Of a DNA stretch of 64,000 nt, positions 57,164 through 64,000 are shown in pieces. The first letter of the stretch is position 1, and every line of letters starts with the position of its first letter. Source of the stretch: Aequorivita sp. HC6-5 (lineage in GTDB: Bacteria; Bacteroidota; Bacteroidia; Flavobacteriales; Flavobacteriaceae); contig CAJJCS010000004.1 of the NCBI GenBank assembly GCA_905182755.1, forward strand, positions 62,001 through 126,000. Direction: 5' to 3'. A model generated the notes under the pieces. That model saw only the letters and a list, made by a program, of their open reading frames with translations. It was not told the origin of the DNA and made no database searches. Both the position numbers and the translations under genes were made by a program.

Positions 57164-57239
57164 AACCCTCTTCATCTGGAGATGATCAGTAAAAAACAAC
57201 ACTTCTAAAAGCCTAACAGCTCAGTAAGTACTGCATAAA

Positions 57240-57267
57240 AAAACCTCTCAAATTTGAGAGGTTTTCT
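57240..57267. terminator. Palindromic terminator
   Basis: AAAACCTCTCAAA (57240-57252) and TTTGAGAGGTTTT (57253-57265) form a perfect 26-bp palindrome with A/T runs on both sides. It can terminate the - strand gene ending at 57296 and also any + transcript from the gap, including the 40-bp antisense segment. Confidence 0.8.
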
Positions 57268-57295
57268 ATTTTAATTTAAAGAGTGATGCGGCTTA

Positions 57296-57979
57296 TTAAA
57301 ACTGCTTTAATACGCGCACCTCGTAGTCTTTTACACTCTCTACAGGTCCTCTTTCTTTAATTAATTTTACAAAAGTCTCGTCATTCCAAAGCTTCTCATA
57401 CAACATCATGTGATCTTCTTTGTCTTTTCCAGTTAAGGCAATCCAGTGTGTGGCTCCATTTGGTCTTCCAAAATCATAGGTTCCAAAACCAATGCTTCTA
57501 CCCTCAAAGTCTTCCTTAAACTCTTTCACGATTTTTTCATGACCCGCTTTAAATACGTTAGGATCTTCAATTTTAACATCCCAAATGTGCATGGTTGAGT
57601 TTTCTTCTTTTCCTGCTTGCCAGCTAGTAACTCTTCCAGAGTAAGACACTTGCCACTCTTCGATATAGTTTGCCATTCTTGACCACAGTAGATCTGCTTT
57701 ATCATCACTCATGGCGTCTTCTGCCATTAAATCCTCACCCATGGTCCAAAACCACACCATACGGTGGGTTGCTCCGTTGGTTCTTCCATTTCCGATTCGC
57801 TCCAATTTAACACCACCCTGGTTCATTGCTACAGAGTCAAAAGTTCTGTTAAAAATGTTTAATAAATCTTTTTGTGTGTGAGGCTTCGCTTTAAACTCAA
57901 CAACGCTGTAGGCTGTAGTTTGTGCAGAAAGTTGTAGCGTAAAAACCGCAATAATAATTGTAATAAGTAATTTTTTCAT
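57296..57979 (-). CDS. Secreted protein with duplicated domain
   Basis: The 227-residue protein has a signal peptide (MKKLLITIIIAVFTLQLSAQ) and two related halves: one with LERIGNGRTNGATHRMVWFWTMGEDLM, the other with GFGTYDFGRPNGATHWIALTGKDKEDHMM. The repeated GRxNGATH motif shows an internal duplication. The halves look like compact ferredoxin-like (NIPSNAP/ABM-like) domains, but I cannot name the family. It is divergent from the NTF2-like lipoprotein and lies between the two arms of the 40-bp inverted repeat. Confidence 0.65.
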   Translation of the reverse strand: MKKLLITIIIAVFTLQLSAQTTAYSVVEFKAKPHTQKDLLNIFNRTFDSVAMNQGGVKLERIGNGRTNGATHRMVWFWTMGEDLMAEDAMSDDKADLLWSRMANYIEEWQVSYSGRVTSWQAGKEENSTMHIWDVKIEDPNVFKAGHEKIVKEFKEDFEGRSIGFGTYDFGRPNGATHWIALTGKDKEDHMMLYEKLWNDETFVKLIKERGPVESVKDYEVRVLKQF

Positions 57980-58004
57980 GATTTTAAATGTTTTAATTAG
58001 TTTC

Positions 58005-58012
58005 CAAATTTA
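58005..58012 (-). promoter_or_regulatory. -7 element of the duplicated-domain gene
   Basis: On the - strand this reads TAAATTTG, a match to TAnnTTTG, about 25 nt upstream of the ATG. No clear -33 element. Confidence 0.4.
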
Positions 58013-58080
58013 ACAAATTACTTCTTTAAGAAAAGTAATTTTTGATATAAATAGTATTTGTCAAACAAATTAATCTTGCG

Positions 58081-58111
58081 TTGCAATTAATCTAAATAAA
58101 TAATACATTTG
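58081..58111 (+). promoter_or_regulatory. Promoter of the NTF2-like lipoprotein gene
   Basis: TTGC (58081-58084) and TACATTTG (58104-58111) are 19 nt apart, a good promoter match. The ATG is at 58138. Confidence 0.65.
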
Positions 58112-58137
58112 GTATTTAACTATTAAATCAAATAAAA

Positions 58138-58725
58138 ATGAAAAAAGTATTTATAATTTTATTAGCAGTTACTTTATTTGTTGCTTGTAATGAAACAAAA
58201 AAATCAGACGGTGAAGCTCATGCCGCCATGATTGAATCGACTATGAAATCAGATTCAGCCCCACAACAAATTGGATATCAAATTTCTGACAAGGGAGAAA
58301 AAATCTCTTTGTATGGAGGAGATATGGCCGCTGTTTCTCTATGGGAAACGTACATAAAAGCACATAATGAAAGAGACCTTGAAACGATTGCAGCTTTAAA
58401 TGCCGAAAAAGATTTCGTGGCTTATGGTCCTAACGGAGAAGCTATTAAAGGGACAGAGGCGCATATGGCGTTTTTAACCACTTGGTTTGAACAAACCAAC
58501 CCAACCTGGACTACAAAGTTTCTAATCACAAACATGTACACAGATAAAGAAGGAAAGGTGCAGCAGTGGGTTACCTCTGGGCACGATCTTACTCTTACCG
58601 TTGAAGGTGAAGAAGTTAAGCTTAACCAAGTGCATGACGCATTAATTGTTGACGGAAAAATTAAAGAGTTTTCTGTAAACGAAAGAGTGCTAGTGCAAGA
58701 GCAAGAAGAAAAAGCAAAAGAGTAG
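58138..58725 (+). CDS. NTF2-like (SnoaL-type) lipoprotein
   Basis: The 195-residue protein has a lipoprotein signal (lipobox FVAC near residue 17) and an NTF2-like cone-fold domain from about residue 60 (LWETYIKAHNERDLETIAALNAEKDFVAYGPNGEAIKGTEAHMAFL, then HDLTLTVEGEEVKLNQVHDALIVDGKI). These folds bind small ligands or act as unknown enzymes. A 40-bp part of the gene (58384-58423) is copied in inverse at 57124-57163. It is divergent from the duplicated-domain gene. Confidence 0.75.
   Translation: MKKVFIILLAVTLFVACNETKKSDGEAHAAMIESTMKSDSAPQQIGYQISDKGEKISLYGGDMAAVSLWETYIKAHNERDLETIAALNAEKDFVAYGPNGEAIKGTEAHMAFLTTWFEQTNPTWTTKFLITNMYTDKEGKVQQWVTSGHDLTLTVEGEEVKLNQVHDALIVDGKIKEFSVNERVLVQEQEEKAKE
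58384..58423 (+). repeat. 40-bp exact inverted repeat arm inside the lipoprotein gene
   Basis: The arm is within the coding sequence and its partner is 57124-57163, 1,220 bp away. In the coding frame it spells T-I-A-A-L-N-A-E-K-D-F-V-A. An inversion across the arms would replace the rest of the protein with L-Q-E and a stop. Confidence 0.95.
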
Positions 58726-58740
58726 TTTGTGATACTCTCA

Positions 58741-58774
58741 AAAAAAAGCCCCGCAATTTGCGGGGCTTTTTTTG
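58741..58774. terminator. Bidirectional terminator
   Basis: A GC-rich stem GCCCCGCAA/TTGCGGGGC (58748-58756 with 58758-58766) is extended by seven A-T pairs. It lies between the convergent lipoprotein and ribE genes. Confidence 0.92.
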
Positions 58775-58788
58775 TTGTACTAGAAAAA

Positions 58789-59379
58789 CTATAGATACCC
58801 TTGGGTTATGCGCTTTACGTATTTACCGATAACGTCAAACTCTAAATTTACCATCGTATTTTTCTCAAAGGTGTTAAAATTTGTGTGGGCATAGGTGTAG
58901 GGTATGATGGCAACACTAAAGGTGTTTGCCCTAGAGTCTACCACCGTAAGGCTTACCCCGTTTACTGTAACAGAGCCTTTTTCTATGGTGATGTTGTTTA
59001 AAGAGCTGTCATAGGTAAAGGTAAACACCCAGCTACCGTTTTGCTCTTTTATTTCTTGGCATATAGCGGTTTGGTCAACATGACCTTGTACAATATGCCC
59101 GTCTAGTCTATCTCCAAGTTTCATGGCCCGTTCTAAATTTACAACCGCGCCTGTTTTTAATTGACCAATATTGGTTTTGTCAAGGGTTTCTTTAATGGCA
59201 GTTACCCGGTAGGAGGTTTCTGTTAAAGAAACTACCGTAAGGCAGACACCATTGTGCGCAACACTTTGGTCAATTTTTAACATTGGAGCTAGCTCACTGG
59301 CTACCTCTATGTGCAGATTATCTCCCTCTTTGGTGAGAGACTTTATTTTACCTAAGGATTCAATTATTCCTGTAAACAT
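58789..59379 (-). CDS. ribE: Riboflavin synthase alpha subunit
   Basis: The 196-residue enzyme converts two 6,7-dimethyl-8-ribityllumazine to riboflavin. It opens MFTGIIESLGKIKSL and shows the two-fold repeat typical of the family (HNGVCLTVVSLTETSYRVTAIKETL and VTVNGVSLTVVDSRANTFSVAIIPYT). I start at ATG 59379 because the longer frame adds 30 residues with no family match. It is divergent from pdxA with overlapping promoters. Confidence 0.95.
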   Translation of the reverse strand: MFTGIIESLGKIKSLTKEGDNLHIEVASELAPMLKIDQSVAHNGVCLTVVSLTETSYRVTAIKETLDKTNIGQLKTGAVVNLERAMKLGDRLDGHIVQGHVDQTAICQEIKEQNGSWVFTFTYDSSLNNITIEKGSVTVNGVSLTVVDSRANTFSVAIIPYTYAHTNFNTFEKNTMVNLEFDVIGKYVKRITQGYL

Positions 59380-59391
59380 GAGTAATTTGGT

Positions 59392-59412
59392 TACATTTGT
59401 ACTACAAAAATA
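59392..59412. promoter_or_regulatory. Overlapping divergent -7 elements of pdxA and ribE
   Basis: TACATTTG (59392-59399, +) precedes pdxA, and CAAAAATA (59405-59412), read as TATTTTTG on the - strand, precedes ribE. The start codons are only 53 nt apart, so the two promoters are likely to interfere. Confidence 0.5.
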
Positions 59413-59432
59413 ACGATAAAGAAACGACCTAT

Positions 59433-60491
59433 ATGAGTAATCAAGATAAAATAATAGTAGGAATCTCAATTGGTGATCTAAACGGCATTGGTAGTGAGAT
59501 TGTGCTTAAAACGTTTCAAGATCCAAGAATGCTAGAATTTTGTACGCCTGTTATTTTTGCTTCTGTTAAGGTGATGTCTTTCTTTAAAAAACAGTACGAT
59601 ATAGATATTAACCTTCACGGGATTGACACCTTAGATAAAATTATACCAAAAAAAATTAATGTTCTCAACCTATGGAAGGAAGCTGTAGACATTGATTTTG
59701 GAAAACAAGACAACACCATAGGCCAGTATGCTGTAAAATCATTAGAGGCGGCCGTTCTAGCCCTTAAGCAACATAAAATAGATGTCCTTGTAACCGCTCC
59801 AATAAACAAGTCAAACATACAGTCAGAGCGCTTTAACTTTCCTGGCCACACAGATTATTTGCAACAAGAATTGGAGGGAGACAGCTTGATGTTGATGATT
59901 TCAGAAACCTTAAGAGTAGGCCTTTTGACAGACCACGTAGCGGTAAAAGATATTTCGGCAAACATCACCAGAGAGGTGATAGAAAAAAAGATCAATACCA
60001 TCCATAAAACGCTAATTCAAGATTTTGGAATTGCCAAGCCAAAAATAGCCGTTTTGGGTATTAATCCTCATACAGGAGATAACGGTGTTATTGGAAATGA
60101 GGATGACACAATTATGCGCCCAACACTTGATAATTTACGTAATAATGGTAAAACGGTCTTCGGTCCTTATGCTGCAGACAGCTTTTTTGGCAGTGCAAAC
60201 TATAAAAACTTTGATGTTATTATTGCCTCATACCACGACCAAGGCCTTGTGCCCTTTAAGACATTAGCCTTTGGCTCTGGGGTAAACTACACCGCCGGTC
60301 TTAGTGAGATAAGAACCTCGCCAGACCACGGCACCGCCTATGATATTGCCGGAAAAAACAAAGCAGATTTCACCTCTTTTAGAGCAGCAGTTTTTAGCGC
60401 AATTACTATTTTTAAAACAAGAAAAGCGTATCTGTTATCTGCAGAAAATCCCTTAAAAATTAGCAAGCGCAAACCCTTTGTAAAAAAGTAG
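59433..60491 (+). CDS. pdxA: 4-hydroxythreonine-4-phosphate dehydrogenase
   Basis: The protein is 352 residues from ATG 59433. PdxA oxidises 4-phosphohydroxy-L-threonine in the DXP-dependent pyridoxal-phosphate route. Motifs: VTAPINKSNIQSERFNFPGHTDYL (zinc His), GINPHTGDNGVIGNED and SYHDQGLVPFKTLAF. Length is normal. It is probably a single gene, although yceD starts 84 nt downstream with its own promoter. Confidence 0.97.
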   Translation: MSNQDKIIVGISIGDLNGIGSEIVLKTFQDPRMLEFCTPVIFASVKVMSFFKKQYDIDINLHGIDTLDKIIPKKINVLNLWKEAVDIDFGKQDNTIGQYAVKSLEAAVLALKQHKIDVLVTAPINKSNIQSERFNFPGHTDYLQQELEGDSLMLMISETLRVGLLTDHVAVKDISANITREVIEKKINTIHKTLIQDFGIAKPKIAVLGINPHTGDNGVIGNEDDTIMRPTLDNLRNNGKTVFGPYAADSFFGSANYKNFDVIIASYHDQGLVPFKTLAFGSGVNYTAGLSEIRTSPDHGTAYDIAGKNKADFTSFRAAVFSAITIFKTRKAYLLSAENPLKISKRKPFVKK

Positions 60492-60502
60492 TGATAAAAT
60501 AA

Positions 60503-60531
60503 TTTGCAAATGAAATAATTTTTTATCTTTG
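60503..60531 (+). promoter_or_regulatory. Promoter of yceD-rpmF
   Basis: TTTG (60503-60506) and TATCTTTG (60524-60531) are 17 nt apart, slightly shorter than ideal. A hairpin follows at the predicted transcript start. Confidence 0.5.
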
Positions 60532-60534
60532 CAC

Positions 60535-60554
60535 CCGCTTTATGCGTAAGGCGG
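60535..60554 (+). promoter_or_regulatory. Leader hairpin of yceD-rpmF
   Basis: CCGCTTTA and TAAGGCGG pair (one T-G pair) around TGCG, an 8-bp stem right at the predicted start of the transcript. It may stabilise the message or act in autoregulation by L32. Confidence 0.4.
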
Positions 60555-60575
60555 ATATTTCAATTTGGTGTGATT

Positions 60576-61124
60576 ATGAGAGATTTGAAAGAATTTACAA
60601 TCCCTTTTGTTGGGTTGAAACTTGGAGAGCATCATTTTGATTTTACAATAGACAATACGTTCTTTGAGCATTTTGAGTATGACGAGTTTAATGGAGCAAC
60701 CATTTCTCTGGATGTACTGCTAGATAAAAAAACAACCTTTATGGAGTTTACATTAACCTACAAGGGTGATGTAAATGTAAATTGTGATGTTACCAACGAG
60801 TCTTATAATGAGTCTGTGGCTGGAAGCTATCATTTTATTGTAAAGTTTGGAGATGATTTTAATGATGAAAATGAAGACTTACTATTAATTCCACACGGGA
60901 GTTATGAGGTTAATATTCAACAATTCATTTATGAGTCTATAATTTTAAATTTACCTAGCAGGAGAATACACCCAGGAATAGAAGATGGAACACTGCAAAG
61001 TGATATTCTCGACAAACTTGAACAGTTAAGCCCAAAGGCAACCAAAGAAGATACAGAAGAATCCCAACAAGGACCAACAGATCCAAGATGGGATTCATTA
61101 AAAAAATTATTAAACGAAAAATAA
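60576..61124 (+). CDS. YceD/DUF177 family protein
   Basis: The 182-residue protein starts at ATG 60576 (MRDLKEFTIPFVGLKLGEHHFDF). The DUF177 family accompanies rpmF in most bacteria and has a role in 23S rRNA/L32 accumulation, as known from plant and bacterial studies. Here the YceD-like core (DVTNESYNESVAGSYHFIVKFGDDF) is clear and the tail is acidic. It precedes rpmF by 9 nt in one operon. Confidence 0.88.
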   Translation: MRDLKEFTIPFVGLKLGEHHFDFTIDNTFFEHFEYDEFNGATISLDVLLDKKTTFMEFTLTYKGDVNVNCDVTNESYNESVAGSYHFIVKFGDDFNDENEDLLLIPHGSYEVNIQQFIYESIILNLPSRRIHPGIEDGTLQSDILDKLEQLSPKATKEDTEESQQGPTDPRWDSLKKLLNEK

Positions 61125-61133
61125 TAGAGCGTA

Positions 61134-61331
61134 ATGGCACATCCTAAGAGAAAAATCTCCAAAACTAGAAGAGATAAAAGAAGAACACATTACAAAGCAG
61201 TTGCACCGCAAATTGCTACAGATCCTACAACCGGAGAATCGCACCTATACCATAGAGCGCACTGGCATGAAGGTAAACTATACTACCGTGGTCAAATTGT
61301 TATTGACGCAGTAGAAGAAGTAGAAGCATAG
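61134..61331 (+). CDS. rpmF: 50S ribosomal protein L32
   Basis: This is the small 65-residue ribosomal protein: [21 protein letters not shown]. The usual zinc-type Cys residues of some L32 proteins are absent, as in the Cys-less variant. It follows yceD and is terminated 25 nt downstream. Confidence 0.96.
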   Translation: MAHPKRKISKTRRDKRRTHYKAVAPQIATDPTTGESHLYHRAHWHEGKLYYRGQIVIDAVEEVEA

Positions 61332-61356
61332 GGCTTACAAAAAGCTATATATAGAG

Positions 61357-61383
61357 AACTCTCACAGCCTGTGAGAGTTTTTT
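61357..61383 (+). terminator. Terminator of yceD-rpmF
   Basis: AACTCTCACA (61357-61366) and TGTGAGAGTT (61370-61379) pair perfectly with loop GCC and a T run after it. Confidence 0.9.
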
Positions 61384-61404
61384 GTTTTCTCAGCTATTAG
61401 TAAA

Positions 61405-61485
61405 AATCAAAAAAGTCAAAAAAGACTTGTTTTTGATTAAAATTGACTATTTTTCGGGCTTTTTAGAGAGATTTTGACTCTTTTT
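61405..61485 (+). promoter_or_regulatory. fabH upstream region with hairpin and repeated TTGACT sites
   Basis: An inverted repeat (AATCAAAAA at 61405-61413 and TTTTTGATT at 61430-61438, with inner AGTC/GACT) is followed by two direct TTGACT-plus-T-run copies at 61443-61454 and 61474-61485. AGTCAA at 61414-61419 is the inverse of the same half-site. It looks like an operator array for the fatty-acid genes. Confidence 0.4.
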
Positions 61486-61505
61486 GCTGAATTTAAACAA
61501 ATTCT

Positions 61506-62507
61506 ATGAGTACCATTACTGCTGCAATCACTGCTGTTGGAGGCTATGTTCCTGAGTATGTTTTAACAAACAAAATACTGGCAACAATGGTAGACACCAA
61601 CGATGAGTGGATTACCTCAAGAACAGGAATCAAAGAGCGCCGCATTTTAAAAGAACAAGGCCAAGGAACTTCCTTTATGGCCATAAAAGCAGCTGAGCAA
61701 CTGCTTTCAAAAAACAACATCAATCCAGAAGATATAGACATGGTGATTATGGCAACTGCCACACCAGATATGCCCGTAGCATCAACAGGTGTTTACGTAG
61801 CCTCACAAATAGGCGCAGTAAATGCTTTTTCTTATGATCTAGCGGCGGCATGCTCAAGCTTTCTTTTTGGTATGTCTACCGCAGCTAGATACATAGAGTC
61901 TGGCAGATACAAAAAAGTGTTACTCATTGGAGCAGATAAAATGTCCTCGATTGTAGATTATACAGATCGCACCACATGTATTATCTTTGGAGATGGTGCT
62001 GGAGCTGTTTTGTTTGAACCCAACCTAGAAGGACTTGGCCTGCAAGACGAAATATTACGCTCTGATGGCGTTGGAAGACCAAGTCTTAAAATTGATGCAG
62101 GTGGATCTATTTTACCACCATCAAACCAAACCATTGCAGACAAACAGCACTTTGTTCATCAGGATGGGAAAACAGTATTTAAATTTGCTGTTTCTAAAAT
62201 GGCAGATGTTTCAGAAAAAATAATGCAACGAAACAACTTAACGGGTGATGATGTAAGCTGGCTCGTGCCACACCAGGCTAATAAACGAATAATAGACGCA
62301 ACTTCAAGAAGAATGAATTTGCCACAAGATAAAGTGATGTTAAATATTCACAGATACGGTAACACAACATCAGCGACATTACCCCTGTGTTTATTTGATT
62401 ATGAAAATCAACTTAAAAAAGGAGACAATATCGTCTTTGCCGCTTTTGGAGGAGGCTTTACCTGGGGCTCCATTTATGTAAAATGGGCCTATGATTCAAA
62501 ACAATAA
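61506..62507 (+). CDS. fabH: Beta-ketoacyl-ACP synthase III
   Basis: The 333-residue KAS III condenses acetyl-CoA with malonyl-ACP to start fatty-acid synthesis. The Cys-His-Asn triad is visible: DLAAACSSFLFGM, WLVPHQANKRI and RYGNTTSATLPL. The C-terminal FAAFGGGFTWGSIYVKW is typical. It is followed 30 nt later by accB. It is full length. Confidence 0.97.
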   Translation: MSTITAAITAVGGYVPEYVLTNKILATMVDTNDEWITSRTGIKERRILKEQGQGTSFMAIKAAEQLLSKNNINPEDIDMVIMATATPDMPVASTGVYVASQIGAVNAFSYDLAAACSSFLFGMSTAARYIESGRYKKVLLIGADKMSSIVDYTDRTTCIIFGDGAGAVLFEPNLEGLGLQDEILRSDGVGRPSLKIDAGGSILPPSNQTIADKQHFVHQDGKTVFKFAVSKMADVSEKIMQRNNLTGDDVSWLVPHQANKRIIDATSRRMNLPQDKVMLNIHRYGNTTSATLPLCLFDYENQLKKGDNIVFAAFGGGFTWGSIYVKWAYDSKQ

Positions 62508-62537
62508 AACAAGTACCTATTAACAAACAATTATATT

Positions 62538-63005
62538 ATGGAATTAAAAGACATTCAAAGTTTAATCAAGTTCGTAACTAAGTCTGGCGCTAGTGAGGTA
62601 AAACTTGAAATGGAAGACGTTAAAATTACCATTAGAACAGGCGAACACAATAAAGGAGAGACTACCTTTATACAGCAAATGCCCCAGATGGCAGCAACTG
62701 CGCCCGCACCTGCTGCTGCAGCACCTGCTGTAGAGGCCACACCAGAAAGTAAAGAGGAATCTAACCTTATCACTGTAAAATCACCAATTATCGGTACTTT
62801 TTACCGCAAGCCATCACCAGACAAACCTATGTTTGTTGAGGTTGGATCTGTTATTGGAGAGGGAGATGTTTTATGTGTTATTGAGGCTATGAAACTCTTC
62901 AACGAGATAGAAAGTGAAGTTTCTGGTAAAATTGTAAAAATATTGGTGGATGACGCTTCTCCTGTAGAGTTTGATCAGCCACTATTTTTAGTAGACCCAT
63001 CATAA
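62538..63005 (+). CDS. accB: Biotin carboxyl carrier protein of acetyl-CoA carboxylase
   Basis: The 155-residue BCCP carries biotin on Lys within EAMKLFNE near residue 117. It has an Ala/Pro-rich linker (about 50-75) and the swinging biotinyl domain (ITVKSPIIGTFYRKPSPDKPMFVEVGSVIGEGDVLCVIEAMKLF). It is cotranscribed with accC, whose start is 81 nt downstream. Confidence 0.97.
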   Translation: MELKDIQSLIKFVTKSGASEVKLEMEDVKITIRTGEHNKGETTFIQQMPQMAATAPAPAAAAPAVEATPESKEESNLITVKSPIIGTFYRKPSPDKPMFVEVGSVIGEGDVLCVIEAMKLFNEIESEVSGKIVKILVDDASPVEFDQPLFLVDPS

Positions 63006-63086
63006 TTTATATTTTAAATCTTAGATAGAGTTTTAACAACCTTTGTGAAAACAAAGTCGTGAGTTATAAGTTTAAATAAAAGAGAT

Positions 63087-64000
63087 ATGTTTAAAAAAAT
63101 ATTGATTGCCAATAGGGGTGAAATAGCACTTCGTATCATACGTACCTGTAAAGAAATGGGCATTAAAACGGTGGCTGTTTATAGTAAAGCTGATGAAGAA
63201 AGTTTGCATGTAAAGTTTGCAGACGAGGCAGTATGTATTGGACCAGCGCCAAGTAGCGAGAGTTACTTAAAAGTAAGTAGCATTATTGCCGCAGCAGAAA
63301 TCACAAACGCAGATGCGATTCATCCAGGATACGGGTTTCTTTCTGAAAACGCAAAATTTTCAAAAATTTGTGAGGAACACAACATTAAATTCATTGGAGC
63401 CTCTCCAGAGATGATAGATAGAATGGGTGATAAGGCAAATGCAAAATCAACCATGATTGCTGCAGGGGTACCTTGTGTGCCAGGAAGCGAAGGGGTTATT
63501 CCAGATTTTAAAACATGTATTAAAGTTGCCAAAAAAACAGGCTATCCAGTGATGCTTAAAGCAAGCGCTGGTGGTGGTGGAAAAGGGATGCGCGCCGTTT
63601 GGAAAGAAGAAGAGTTGCAAGATGCTTGGGAGTCTGCCAGACAAGAAAGCAAAGCAGCCTTTGGAAACGATGACATGTATATGGAGAAGCTAATTGAAGA
63701 GCCGCGCCATATAGAAATACAAATTCTTGGAGACAGCAAAGGGAACGCATGTCACCTTAGTGAACGAGATTGTTCTGTACAGCGCCGTCATCAAAAACTT
63801 ACGGAAGAAACGCCAAGTCCTTTTATGACAGACGCCCTTAGAGAAAAAATGGGAGAAGCAGCTGTAAAAGCCGCCGAATATATAAAATATGAAGGAGCTG
63901 GAACTGTAGAGTTTTTAGTAGATAGGCACAGAAATTTCTATTTTATGGAAATGAATACGCGTATCCAAGTAGAGCACCCTATTACAGAACAAGTAGTTGA
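63087..64000 (+). CDS. accC: Acetyl-CoA carboxylase biotin carboxylase (3' end cut by the window)
   Basis: The frame runs open to the window end, giving 304 residues of a protein usually about 450. It starts [21 protein letters not shown]. It has the ATP-grasp segments [16 protein letters not shown] and IEIQILGD, and [18 protein letters not shown] with the catalytic residues. It carboxylates the biotin of AccB using bicarbonate and ATP. No frameshift is seen in the part present. Confidence 0.96.
   Translation, partial: MFKKILIANRGEIALRIIRTCKEMGIKTVAVYSKADEESLHVKFADEAVCIGPAPSSESYLKVSSIIAAAEITNADAIHPGYGFLSENAKFSKICEEHNIKFIGASPEMIDRMGDKANAKSTMIAAGVPCVPGSEGVIPDFKTCIKVAKKTGYPVMLKASAGGGGKGMRAVWKEEELQDAWESARQESKAAFGNDDMYMEKLIEEPRHIEIQILGDSKGNACHLSERDCSVQRRHQKLTEETPSPFMTDALREKMGEAAVKAAEYIKYEGAGTVEFLVDRHRNFYFMEMNTRIQVEHPITEQVV

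Noticed and set aside
57240-57265. Perfect 26-bp palindrome as an operator
   Set aside because: Its A/T-flanked, GC-cored form and location after a stop codon fit an intrinsic terminator better.

Overview
The window is a stretch of chromosome from a Bacteroidota member, almost certainly a (probably marine) Flavobacteriaceae. The signs are AT-rich DNA, many copies of the Bacteroidota promoter element TAnnTTTG (several with TTTG or TTG about 19-20 nt upstream), and typical family content: DUF4837, DUF4175, DUF6090 and DUF2007 proteins, a large beta-barrel TonB-type receptor, an extended SulP transporter, and the order recA / ECF sigma / barrel protein / nadD / gmk / yicC. Nearly all of it is chromosomal core. 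I see no insertion sequence, phage or CRISPR array.

Layout. 0-8 kb: trhO, recA (palindromic operator over its promoter), an ECF sigma factor with a probable envelope-spanning partner, a DUF3298-like lipoprotein, then nadD-gmk-yicC. 8-16 kb: YheT-type hydrolase with SdpI, a second hydrolase, a thioesterase, an ArsC-like protein, a DUF4837 lipoprotein, mltD, pgk and holB. 16-24 kb: a methyltransferase, mnmG flanked by two perfect parS-like palindromes, ybeY, a giant DUF4175 membrane protein and an AlkB-type hydroxylase. 24-32 kb: gltX, an SPFH protein, glnS, folB, tRNA-Cys, a LysE-type exporter and rnr. 32-40 kb: an AT-rich 0.5-kb gap with repeated GTTATTAAC-like 9-mers, then rpiB, an ElaA-type GNAT, an S41 protease with rnpA, an M1 peptidase, an S8 protease and a metallo-hydrolase. 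40-54 kb: sulP-usp divergent from a Na+/H+ antiporter, lepA, a TonB-type receptor, dusB, a LolC-type permease, rbfA, mce and a CAU tRNA. 54-57 kb: a small accessory block. 57-64 kb: a secreted protein and an NTF2-like lipoprotein linked by an exact 40-bp inverted repeat, then ribE, pdxA, yceD-rpmF, fabH, accB and the start of accC.

Working together: the right end is a fatty-acid initiation cluster (rpmF-fabH-accB-accC). The mnmG, parS, rnpA and AT-rich repeat region may lie near the replication origin. The sulP-usp/antiporter locus looks like an anion and pH homeostasis unit.

Twelve conserved genes are each broken by one or more single-base frameshifts (14 in total: 11 extra bases, 3 missing). 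I annotate each as one gene and suspect residual sequencing errors. The most unusual signal is the exact 40-bp inverted repeat at 57124-57163 and 58384-58423. It could be an antisense RNA, an invertible segment or an assembly artefact.
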